A DNA stretch of 50,538 bases from an uncultured Clostridium sp. (GTDB lineage Bacteria; Bacillota; Clostridia; TANB77; CAG-508), in contig USFC01000001.1 of assembly GCA_900553865.1 (NCBI GenBank), positions 1 through 50,538 of the forward strand. Reading direction: 5' to 3'. Under the pieces are notes generated by a model. It was not told the origin of the DNA. It did not search any database and saw nothing but the letters and a program-made list of their open reading frames with translations. Positions 43,247 to 49,385 of this stretch are shown here, piece by piece (position 1 is the stretch's first letter; the number at the start of each line of letters is the position of its first letter). The position numbers were made by a program, and so were the translations under genes.

Positions 43247-43762
43247 TTATTCAAATAAATTTTTAATTGTATTTATAATACTTTGGAAAAAGTTTGTATC
43301 TTCTTTTATTACTACTTCTTCTTTTGCTGATTCTATATAGTCTTTCTTTGGTAAATTTACATATACTTTTTGACTATTTGATATTTTTTGCATTCCCAAC
43401 ATTTCTTTTGCAGATTGCTCAACATTATTCAAATTTAAAGTTTTTTCTATATTTACTTTCAATTGTTCATTTTCTTTTTCAATAGCACTTACTTCTTTTT
43501 TTAGCTTTTCCTTTTTGTTACAGCTCTCTGTTATAAGTGAGTTTTGGTATCCCATGGCAAATAAAACAGCAAATGCTGCAAATATATATAAAACCAACTT
43601 TACTTTTGGCTTCATTTTTTTCTTTGGCGCATTTTTTTCTGTCTTCATACTTTTTGTAGAAGATTTTTTCTGTTTATATGGATTTTTTTTAGGTTCATAC
43701 TCTGGTTGCAATTTCCTAGGGCTAGTTTCATATTGATACCCTTGATATTTAGGATATGCCAT
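43247..43762 (-). CDS. ftsL: FtsL-like septal protein
   Basis: This 171-residue bitopic protein has a basic cytoplasmic region (1-57), one transmembrane segment (KLVLYIFAAFAVLFAMGY) and an extracellular leucine-zipper-like coiled coil (NKKEKLKKEVSAIEKENEQLKVNI) ending in a septum-formation-initiator-like VEQSAKEMLGM motif. Size, topology and position between rsmH and the PBP gene identify it as FtsL; sequence conservation in this family is low. ATG 43762 with GAGGTG upstream; the frame is open back into rsmH. Confidence 0.82.
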   Translation of the reverse strand: MAYPKYQGYQYETSPRKLQPEYEPKKNPYKQKKSSTKSMKTEKNAPKKKMKPKVKLVLYIFAAFAVLFAMGYQNSLITESCNKKEKLKKEVSAIEKENEQLKVNIEKTLNLNNVEQSAKEMLGMQKISNSQKVYVNLPKKDYIESAKEEVVIKEDTNFFQSIINTIKNLFE

Positions 43763-43796
43763 TTGGATTAGCTCACCTCTTTCCTTTGTGTTTTTT

Positions 43797-44729
43797 CTAT
43801 TGTGCTTTTTCAAAAATTCTTAATTTTGCACTTTTAGATCTCGAATTTTCTTCTTGTTCTTCTTTTGATGCTATTATTGGTTTTTTATTTATTATTTTTC
43901 CTTCTGAATGATATCCACATACGCAATATGGTAAATCTTTTGGACATGTACATTTTCCTTCTGCATCCAAATATGCTTGCTTTACTGCTCTATCTTCTAG
44001 TGAATGGAAGGTAATTACACATAGCCTACCTTCTGGTTTTAGACATTCTATACAATTTTTTATAGTTTCTTTTAGTGGTTCTATTTCATTATTTACTTCT
44101 ATTCTGATAGCTTGAAATGTTCTTTTTGCTGGATGTCCATCTTTTTGTTTTGAAATAGGTATTGATTTTCTTATAATATCTACTAATTGCATAGTTGTTT
44201 CAATTGGCAAAGTTTGTCTTTCTTTTACAATATTTCTTGCAATATTTTTTGCAAATCTTTCCTCACCATATTCTTCTATAATTTGGCCAAGTTTTTCTTC
44301 TGTATAATTGTTTACAACATCTTTTGCTGTTAGCTCTTGAGCTTTGTCCATTCTCATATCTAGCGTAGCTTCTCCCATGTAACTAAATCCTCTTGCTCTT
44401 TCATCTAGTTGATATGAAGATACTCCTAAATCTAACAATATTCCGTCTACTTTATCTATTTGTATGCTTTTTAGCAATTCTTTTATATCGTCATGATTTC
44501 CGTGTAAATATACTACATTTTTGTATTTTTTAAGTCTTTGCCTTGCAGCCTCAAGCGCTTCTTCATCTCTGTCTATTCCTATTAATTTTCCTTTAGAAGA
44601 TAATCTTTTTAATATTTCACTACTGTGACCTGCTCCGCCTAAAGTTCCATCTACATATATTCCATTTTCTTTTATATTTAGCCCTTGGATGCATTCTTGT
44701 AGTAATACACTTTTATGTTTAAATTCCAC
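43797..44729 (-). CDS. rsmH: 16S rRNA (cytosine-1402-N4)-methyltransferase RsmH (MraW)
   Basis: This 310-residue SAM-dependent methyltransferase modifies C1402 in the 16S decoding centre. It has the SAM motif VDGTLGGAGHSSEIL, IDRDEEAL, DGILLDLGVSSYQLD, RGFSYMGEATLDMRMD and C-terminal FHSLEDRAVKQ. A small cysteine cluster (CTCPKDLPYCVCG) lies near residue 270. GTG 44729 is used because AGGAG lies 7 nt upstream. It is separated from mraZ by a 313-bp region with a repeat array and a hairpin. Confidence 0.96.
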   Translation of the reverse strand: MEFKHKSVLLQECIQGLNIKENGIYVDGTLGGAGHSSEILKRLSSKGKLIGIDRDEEALEAARQRLKKYKNVVYLHGNHDDIKELLKSIQIDKVDGILLDLGVSSYQLDERARGFSYMGEATLDMRMDKAQELTAKDVVNNYTEEKLGQIIEEYGEERFAKNIARNIVKERQTLPIETTMQLVDIIRKSIPISKQKDGHPAKRTFQAIRIEVNNEIEPLKETIKNCIECLKPEGRLCVITFHSLEDRAVKQAYLDAEGKCTCPKDLPYCVCGYHSEGKIINKKPIIASKEEQEENSRSKSAKLRIFEKAQ

Positions 44730-44761
44730 TTTCAAACTCCTATATATTTTTTATTAGCACC

Positions 44762-44792
44762 AACAGTTGGTATTTAAAAAATACCAACTGTT
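44762..44792 (-). promoter_or_regulatory. Strong hairpin in the rsmH leader
   Basis: This is a 14-bp perfect stem (44762-44775 with 44779-44792) with a 3-nt loop, about 20 bp before the rsmH ribosome binding site. No T run follows on the minus strand, so it is a stable leader hairpin and not a simple terminator. Confidence 0.6.
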
Positions 44793-44867
44793 TAATGCTA
44801 CTTTTTTAATTTTCTTTAGTGTTCTCTTACTTTTTCGAATGTAAATCTATATTTTTACTTTTGTGAG

Positions 44868-45026
44868 CATTTTTTAGTTTTTTTCTTTTGAAGCTTAAAA
44901 TGTAGTTCTTTCGTTATTTTTAAACTCCTCTTTTGTTTTAAACTTTTATCTTTTGTAACTTACTTTCTTTTCTTTTGTAAAAGTTAAATTACTTTATCTT
45001 TTGTGTTTTCTTATTTTATCTTTTGT
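44868..45026 (-). repeat. Array of about eight ACAAAAG repeats, mostly 20-26 bp apart
   Basis: On the minus strand ACAAAAG (plus strand CTTTTGT) occurs exactly at 44868, 44930, 44950, 44972, 44998 and 45020, with one-base variants at 44885 and 44908. Intervals are 17, 23, 22, 20, 22, 26 and 22 bp, about two helical turns. Several copies extend to ACAAAAGATAAA. The array fills the mraZ-rsmH gap, in which I see no gene. Confidence 0.6.
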
Positions 45027-45048
45027 ATTTATATAAACTTATAAAAAG

Positions 45049-45480
45049 TTATATACCAAGCATTGTCATATTTTCTGCAATTTCGTCTGCTGAAATATTT
45101 TCTTCGCTATTGTATTCTTTCCATTTATCTTTGTTCCATATTTCAAGTCTTGTCCCAACCCCGATAATTACAACATCTTTTTCCATGTTTGCATATTCTC
45201 TTAAATTGCTTGCAATTAGGAATCTTCCTTGTTTGTCTATTTCACATTCTATTGCGCCAGATAAGAAAAATCTTACAAAATCTCTGGCATTTTTGTTAGT
45301 AAGTGGCAAAGTTTTTAATTTTTCTTCAAAGTTTGACCATTCATTTTGTGAAAATCCGAATAAGCATCCATCTAACCCTTTGGTTATGATGAATTTTTCT
45401 CCCATGTCTTCTCTTAACTTAGCCGGCATAATTAATCTGCCTTTAACATCTAGAGAATGCTCGTATTCGCCAATCAACAC
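45049..45480 (-). CDS. mraZ: Transcriptional regulator MraZ
   Basis: This 143-residue protein is made of two SpoVT/AbrB-like half-domains. Both DxxxR motifs are present (SLDVKGRLIMP and EIDKQGRFLIA). In E. coli and Mollicutes, MraZ binds short direct repeats ahead of its own operon and controls the dcw genes. The start is GTG 45480, with AGGAGG 9 nt upstream. Three matching repeats lie just before it, so autoregulation is likely. It is first in the cluster, as usual. Confidence 0.97.
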   Translation of the reverse strand: MLIGEYEHSLDVKGRLIMPAKLREDMGEKFIITKGLDGCLFGFSQNEWSNFEEKLKTLPLTNKNARDFVRFFLSGAIECEIDKQGRFLIASNLREYANMEKDVVIIGVGTRLEIWNKDKWKEYNSEENISADEIAENMTMLGI

Positions 45481-45507
45481 TTTGAATCACCTCCTGTGTT
45501 TTTCGTT

Positions 45508-45534
45508 CCACTTCGCACCACTTTGCTCCACTTT
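45508..45534 (-). promoter_or_regulatory. Three MraZ boxes (AAAGTGG type) at 10-bp spacing
   Basis: The minus strand has AAAGTGG, AAAGTGG and GAAGTGG starting at 45534, 45524 and 45514, exactly 10 bp apart. They match the AAAGTG-type MraZ boxes described in Mollicutes. They sit between the promoter -10 and the mraZ ribosome binding site. Confidence 0.8.
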
Positions 45535-45540
45535 TATTAA

Positions 45541-45569
45541 ATTTTAATATAAGAATAATAAAAAAGCAA
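45541..45569 (-). promoter_or_regulatory. mraZ/dcw promoter TTGCTT-N17-TAAAAT
   Basis: The -35 TTGCTT (45564-45569) lies in the arm of the upstream terminator; the -10 TAAAAT is at 45541-45546. The predicted start at about 45534 falls on the first MraZ box. Confidence 0.65.
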
Positions 45570-45607
45570 TACTTTTTTTAAAATTTTTTTAAAAGTATTG
45601 CTTTTTT
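45560..45607 (-). terminator. Terminator between the sortase gene and mraZ
   Basis: 17-bp perfect arms (45560-45576 and 45591-45607) with T runs on both sides; it ends the rsmA-sortase transcript. Confidence 0.88.
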
Positions 45608-45646
45608 ATTTATTTTTTATTATAAGGTGTCCCAAATTGGGAAAAA

Positions 45647-45677
45647 GTAGCAATTGGGGACTGTCCCTAATTGCTAC
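45647..45677. repeat. REP-like palindrome (GGGGAC/GTCCC core) at the sortase stop
   Basis: Arms of 15 bp with one mismatch (GTAGCAATTGGGGAC and GTCCCTAATTGCTAC) surround a single base. A second small palindrome, TCCCAAATTGGGA, follows at about 45630-45642. The stop codon of the sortase overlaps the arm. Confidence 0.7.
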
Positions 45678-46411
45678 TACTTAACTTCTCTTGCTTTTAC
45701 TACTAATCTTTGTGTTCCATAATTTGTACATGTTATAAGTGTTACTTCTCTTCTTCCATTTGTTAATTGGCTGGTACATGATGTATCTTCTGGCTCTACT
45801 ACATATTTGTCATATACTGAATATTTTACTGTTTTTCCATTTAAATCTTCTAATTCTACTATATCTCCGCTGACTGCTTCTGATAAACGTCCAAACATTT
45901 TTTTACTTTTATAGTTATGCCCTACTACACAATAGTTTCCTACCTCATTTGGAGCTGGACCCCAATATTTGTTTATAGAAATTTTTAATAATTCTTCTGA
46001 AGTCTGGCTTATTACTGGATATTCTATACCTAAACGTGCAATTCTAATTGTTGCCTCTACTGTATATTCTGCACCATTATTTGTTGTATAAACTTCTGAT
46101 GCTGAAGGTTCTTCTACTGGCAGTGCTGGAATGCTTATAGCTGAATTACCATCTGTATCATCTAATGTAACAATTATAATATTGTCACTTTGCTTAATAG
46201 TATTATCTTTTTCTTTTTTTCTTGTCATTCCTACCAATATTTCTTGTGATACTTCTTCACTTTTGCCTCTATCGTATTCTGCATATATATAGTATGAAAA
46301 TAATAAACATGCTAAAAAAACGCATAAAAAGAATTGAAATTTAAACAATTTCTTTTTTCTACGCAATTCTGGTGTTACATATAATTTTTCTGTTACCAAA
46401 ATTTGATTCAT
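45677..46411 (-). CDS. Sortase (class D-like)
   Basis: This 244-residue cysteine transpeptidase has an N-terminal transmembrane anchor (about 26-44), a linker, then the sortase barrel. Catalytic residues are His in VVGHNY (about 165), Cys in VTLITCTN (about 228) and Arg in TQRLVVKA (about 235). Sortases attach LPXTG-type proteins to peptidoglycan or assemble pili. No LPXTG substrate is seen in the window. ATG 46411 follows AGGAG. It lies between rsmA and mraZ, probably cotranscribed with rsmA. Confidence 0.92.
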   Translation of the reverse strand: MNQILVTEKLYVTPELRRKKKLFKFQFFLCVFLACLLFSYYIYAEYDRGKSEEVSQEILVGMTRKKEKDNTIKQSDNIIIVTLDDTDGNSAISIPALPVEEPSASEVYTTNNGAEYTVEATIRIARLGIEYPVISQTSEELLKISINKYWGPAPNEVGNYCVVGHNYKSKKMFGRLSEAVSGDIVELEDLNGKTVKYSVYDKYVVEPEDTSCTSQLTNGRREVTLITCTNYGTQRLVVKAREVK

Positions 46412-46520
46412 GTATTATCTCCTAACTTAATTTCCTAACTTTATTATATCATAGTTATATTTTTATGCAATATTTTCAAATAAAATGTAATAGATTTGAT
46501 ATATTTATCAAGATACTTTG

Positions 46521-47393
46521 CTACATATTTCCAATTTTATTTGAAATTTGCGCAAATTGCTCTAATGTTAAATTCTCTCCTCTTACATTTTCGCTTATGT
46601 TCATTTCATTTAAAATTTCTTTCAATTCTTCTTTTTCTATTAATCCACTATTTGAAACTCCATTTAGAAAAGTTTTTCTTCTTTGCATAAATGAAGCTTT
46701 TATCAATTTAAAAAATATTTTCTCATCTTCTATTTTTACAGGAGATGTATTTCTTATTTTCAAGTTTATTACTTCTGAGTCTACCTCTGGCGCTGGTATG
46801 AAACTTTGATTTGAAACCTCAACTATTAGCTTTGTTTCGCAATAATATTGAACACTATATGTAATTGCTCCTGCTAATTTTTCACCAGGTTTTGCAGCCA
46901 GCCTTTGTGCTACTTCCTTTTGAACCATTACTGTTATGCTTTTTATATCCAATTTGTCTTCTAATAATTTCATTATAATTGGAGTTGTAATATAATATGG
47001 AAGATTTGCAACTATTTTTACATCTTTTATTTTATTTTCTTCTTTTTCTTTTTTTATTAATTCTTTTAAATTGACTTTTAAAACGTCTTCATTTATAAGT
47101 TCAAAATTTGAATATAGACTAAAACGCTCTTGCAAAATTTTTATCATTTTTTTATCAAGCTCTATTGCTATTACTTTTTTTGCCTTTTCTAACAATCTAC
47201 TTGTTAAGGTTCCTAACCCCGGACCTATTTCTATAACTAAGTCCTCTTTTGTTATTTCTGCTGAAGCTACTGTTTTATTTATTACATCATCATCAATTAA
47301 AAAATTTTGACCTAAGCTTTTATTTGCTGTTATGTTGTATTTTTTTAATAAAAACATTGTTTCTGTATAAGCATTTTCCATTCTTTCTTTCAT
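46521..47393 (-). CDS. rsmA: 16S rRNA dimethyladenosine transferase RsmA (KsgA)
   Basis: This 290-residue methyltransferase dimethylates A1518 and A1519 of 16S rRNA. It has SLGQNFLIDDDVINK, the SAM motif VIEIGPGLGTLT, the catalytic NLPYYITTPI and FIPAPEVDSEVI. The C-terminal domain is complete. ATG 47393 follows AATGAGG with a 5-nt spacer. The promoter TTGTTA-N17-TATAAT lies at 47457-47485. Confidence 0.96.
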   Translation of the reverse strand: MKERMENAYTETMFLLKKYNITANKSLGQNFLIDDDVINKTVASAEITKEDLVIEIGPGLGTLTSRLLEKAKKVIAIELDKKMIKILQERFSLYSNFELINEDVLKVNLKELIKKEKEENKIKDVKIVANLPYYITTPIIMKLLEDKLDIKSITVMVQKEVAQRLAAKPGEKLAGAITYSVQYYCETKLIVEVSNQSFIPAPEVDSEVINLKIRNTSPVKIEDEKIFFKLIKASFMQRRKTFLNGVSNSGLIEKEELKEILNEMNISENVRGENLTLEQFAQISNKIGNM

Positions 47394-47456
47394 TAGCACC
47401 TCATTTTCTCTTCTGACACTCTCATATTCTCTTTATTGTAAGGTTTGTCCTTTTTT

Positions 47457-47485
47457 ATTATACTAAATTTGTCCGATTTTAACAA
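47457..47485 (-). promoter_or_regulatory. rsmA promoter TTGTTA-N17-TATAAT
   Basis: The -35 TTGTTA lies at 47480-47485 and the perfect -10 TATAAT at 47457-47462, spacing 17 bp. Confidence 0.7.
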
Positions 47486-47568
47486 TACTTTTTATTAAAC
47501 ATTTATACATCTACTAACTTTTCTTTTATTTTAGTTGCCCACAAAATTAATACATCTAATGTATTGAA

Positions 47569-48783
47569 TTACATATAAACTATAGTTCTAAATGAAATAT
47601 TCTTTCCAGAAACCATCGCTCTAGCGCTTCCTCTGTCTCCCACATAGTAGGTACTATTCGAATACTCTCCTCCTCTAGCTCCACATACAAAAGCAAAACT
47701 ATCTGAAACAATAGTAGAAAATTCTGTATTCCATTCTCTTAAATTTGATGACATGTCATTTATTTTACATCTTTCATCATTGTTTGTTCCTGTATTTGCT
47801 AAACTCGTATTTAATGAAGTTTGCCTTGAGTAATCTGCATCTCCTGAAAAATTTTGAATGTAAACTATTGCTGTATCCCAAGCATAACTGTTTGTTAAAT
47901 CTGATTTTACTGTGCTATATAAATTTCTACTTGCTGTTGCTGCATCTATTTGAGTTATACGATTCCATAATTGTCCTTCTTTCTCGATTTTTGAATCTAT
48001 TGCATAACTATTTGAAATTTTTGAATTTGCCTTTTTATCTATACCCCAGCTTGCTTCATATCGCGCTATATAGTAACCTCCATTTACTTTTGCACTTTCT
48101 ATAAATTCTTCTAAGTCTAATGCTGTTGTATTTGTATCATTTAAATGATTATTAGAATCAACAGTTCCTATCCTTGCCATTGATAATTCTTTATAATATG
48201 AATTTATTTTAACTTCTTGTTCATAATTTGCTGCATCTTGCTTTAACTCTGGTGTACCATTTGAATTAAATGTATATCTTCCAAGCGTTATATTTACTGT
48301 TGTTCCGTCGCTCTTTTTTATTCCATTTCCAACTGGAATCCACACATATTGATTCCCTCTATTATTTCCTACTCCTTCAATTATATCATTATCTTCTATT
48401 ACTATGCCTTCAGTTACATTTGCTCCACTGTCCTTTGCTATTTTGAAGCCTTGTGGCACTCTTATTATATTTCCATTTGTATCTATTACTGATGTTTTTT
48501 CATTTAATATTCCTTTTTGTTTTGCCTCTTCTATTGATACTAATTCTGAACTTTCATTTCCTATATAGTCTTCTATTTTATTTAAACTCATTTGCTCATT
48601 TATAGCTGCTCCTGCATAGTCTTCTTTGCCCTTTGCAGCTTTTTGCATTATTCCATTGTTTCCTATTACTAAATTTATACTTGCTCCTGCAAGCAAAATT
48701 AAAACAATAATACTAACCACTAAAGCTACTAGTGTTATACCATCATTCTTTTTTATTTTTATCCTTTTCTTTTCTCTCACCAT
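47569..48783 (-). CDS. Prepilin-like surface protein with FGE/C-type-lectin-like domain
   Basis: In this 404-residue protein a basic leader precedes a class III signal-like segment (residues 12-38, KKNDG then ITLVALVVSIIVLILLAG). This resembles type IV prepilins cleaved after Gly, but position +5 is Ala instead of Glu. A coiled coil follows (MSLNKIEDYI), then a domain like formylglycine-generating enzyme/SUMF1: QYVWIPVG, GGYYIARYEASW, SYAWDTAIVYIQ, NDMSSNLREWN, CGARGGEY and the end SFRTIVYM. Catalysis is not implied; this fold is often used for binding. ATG 48783 follows AAGGGA. A candidate invertible promoter lies directly upstream. Confidence 0.82.
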   Translation of the reverse strand: MVREKKRIKIKKNDGITLVALVVSIIVLILLAGASINLVIGNNGIMQKAAKGKEDYAGAAINEQMSLNKIEDYIGNESSELVSIEEAKQKGILNEKTSVIDTNGNIIRVPQGFKIAKDSGANVTEGIVIEDNDIIEGVGNNRGNQYVWIPVGNGIKKSDGTTVNITLGRYTFNSNGTPELKQDAANYEQEVKINSYYKELSMARIGTVDSNNHLNDTNTTALDLEEFIESAKVNGGYYIARYEASWGIDKKANSKISNSYAIDSKIEKEGQLWNRITQIDAATASRNLYSTVKSDLTNSYAWDTAIVYIQNFSGDADYSRQTSLNTSLANTGTNNDERCKINDMSSNLREWNTEFSTIVSDSFAFVCGARGGEYSNSTYYVGDRGSARAMVSGKNISFRTIVYM

Positions 48784-48805
48784 TTTTATTCCCTTCTTTT
48801 GTTTT

Positions 48806-48826
48806 CTTTAAGTACACAACTTAAAG
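48806..48826. repeat. Left 21-bp inverted repeat of a candidate invertible element
   Basis: The plus strand reads CTTTAAGT-ACACA-ACTTAAAG. It is the exact reverse complement of 49007-49027, loop included. Flanking bases of the two copies do not match. It lies in the 5' leader, 22 bp before the start of the prepilin-like gene. Confidence 0.8.
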
Positions 48827-48961
48827 AAAAACTAACTGCTAGATATCTACTCTGAAAATGCTTAGAACATCAAGTAATTTGGTATATTGGAGATAATTAT
48901 TATAAAATATTTTTTACCCAATTTTACTTTCAAAATATTTTACCTATTTTTTTACTTTTTA

Positions 48962-48990
48962 TTGATTTCTCAATATTTTATTGATATAAT
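48962..48990 (+). promoter_or_regulatory. Promoter TTGATT-N17-TATAAT inside the inverted repeats, pointing away from the surface gene
   Basis: The -35 TTGATT lies at 48962-48967 and the perfect -10 TATAAT at 48985-48990, spacing 17 bp. As sequenced it faces right, toward a terminator-like repeat; after inversion it would face the gene at 47569-48783. Confidence 0.6.
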
Positions 48991-49006
48991 TTGGTCATCA
49001 AAAAAT

Positions 49007-49027
49007 CTTTAAGTTGTGTACTTAAAG
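49007..49027. repeat. Right 21-bp inverted repeat of the candidate invertible element
   Basis: The plus strand reads CTTTAAGT-TGTGT-ACTTAAAG. Flanking A and T runs extend the stem, so this copy also looks like a bidirectional terminator. Together with 48806-48826 it bounds 180 bp. Confidence 0.8.
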
Positions 49028-49090
49028 ATTTTTTTACATCATTTTTTATTTTATTTTCATTATCTTTCAATTGAAATTTGAATTCTATTC

Positions 49091-49290
49091 TACTTTTCTA
49101 TCTTTTCTATTTCTTCTTTTGCATGTCTTAATCCATTTTCTTCATCTCTTATTGCTTTTTCTTTTAGTTCCGCTATTCTTCTTAATTTTTTTATTTTACT
49201 TAGTCTTTCTAAATCTTCCATTGCTTCCTTTATTTCTTCATTTTTTCCATTACCTTTTTCAATACCCCTTCTCGTTAGGATTGTCTAAAG
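49091..49290 (-). pseudogene. C-terminal remnant of an Rpn-type PD-(D/E)XK nuclease/transposase
   Basis: Pieces in three frames align in order with the C-terminus of Rpn-family proteins: LDNPNE, then GVLKKVMEK, then KNEEIKEAMEDLERLSK and LRRIAELKEKAIRDEENG, ending at TAG 49091. Frame changes occur at a GGGG and an AAAAAA tract, and stops precede the fragment. Only about 60 of some 300 residues remain, so it is not functional. Confidence 0.55.
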
Positions 49291-49385
49291 TTTCTTATTA
49301 TATCACATTTCGTGCTTATTGTAAACATAATGTTTAAATTTTGTCTTAAGAAAACATCGACATAAAATGACATATTTTTACAATT

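Noticed and set aside
47549..47565. A 7-bp hairpin after the prepilin-like gene as a terminator
   Set aside because: The stem is short and AT-only with a four-T tract; it may act weakly but is not strong enough to list.
48806..49027. The element as an insertion sequence or MITE
   Set aside because: The 180-bp interior has no coding capacity, and I see no target-site duplication outside the repeats. An invertible segment or paired terminators fit better, though a MITE is not fully excluded.
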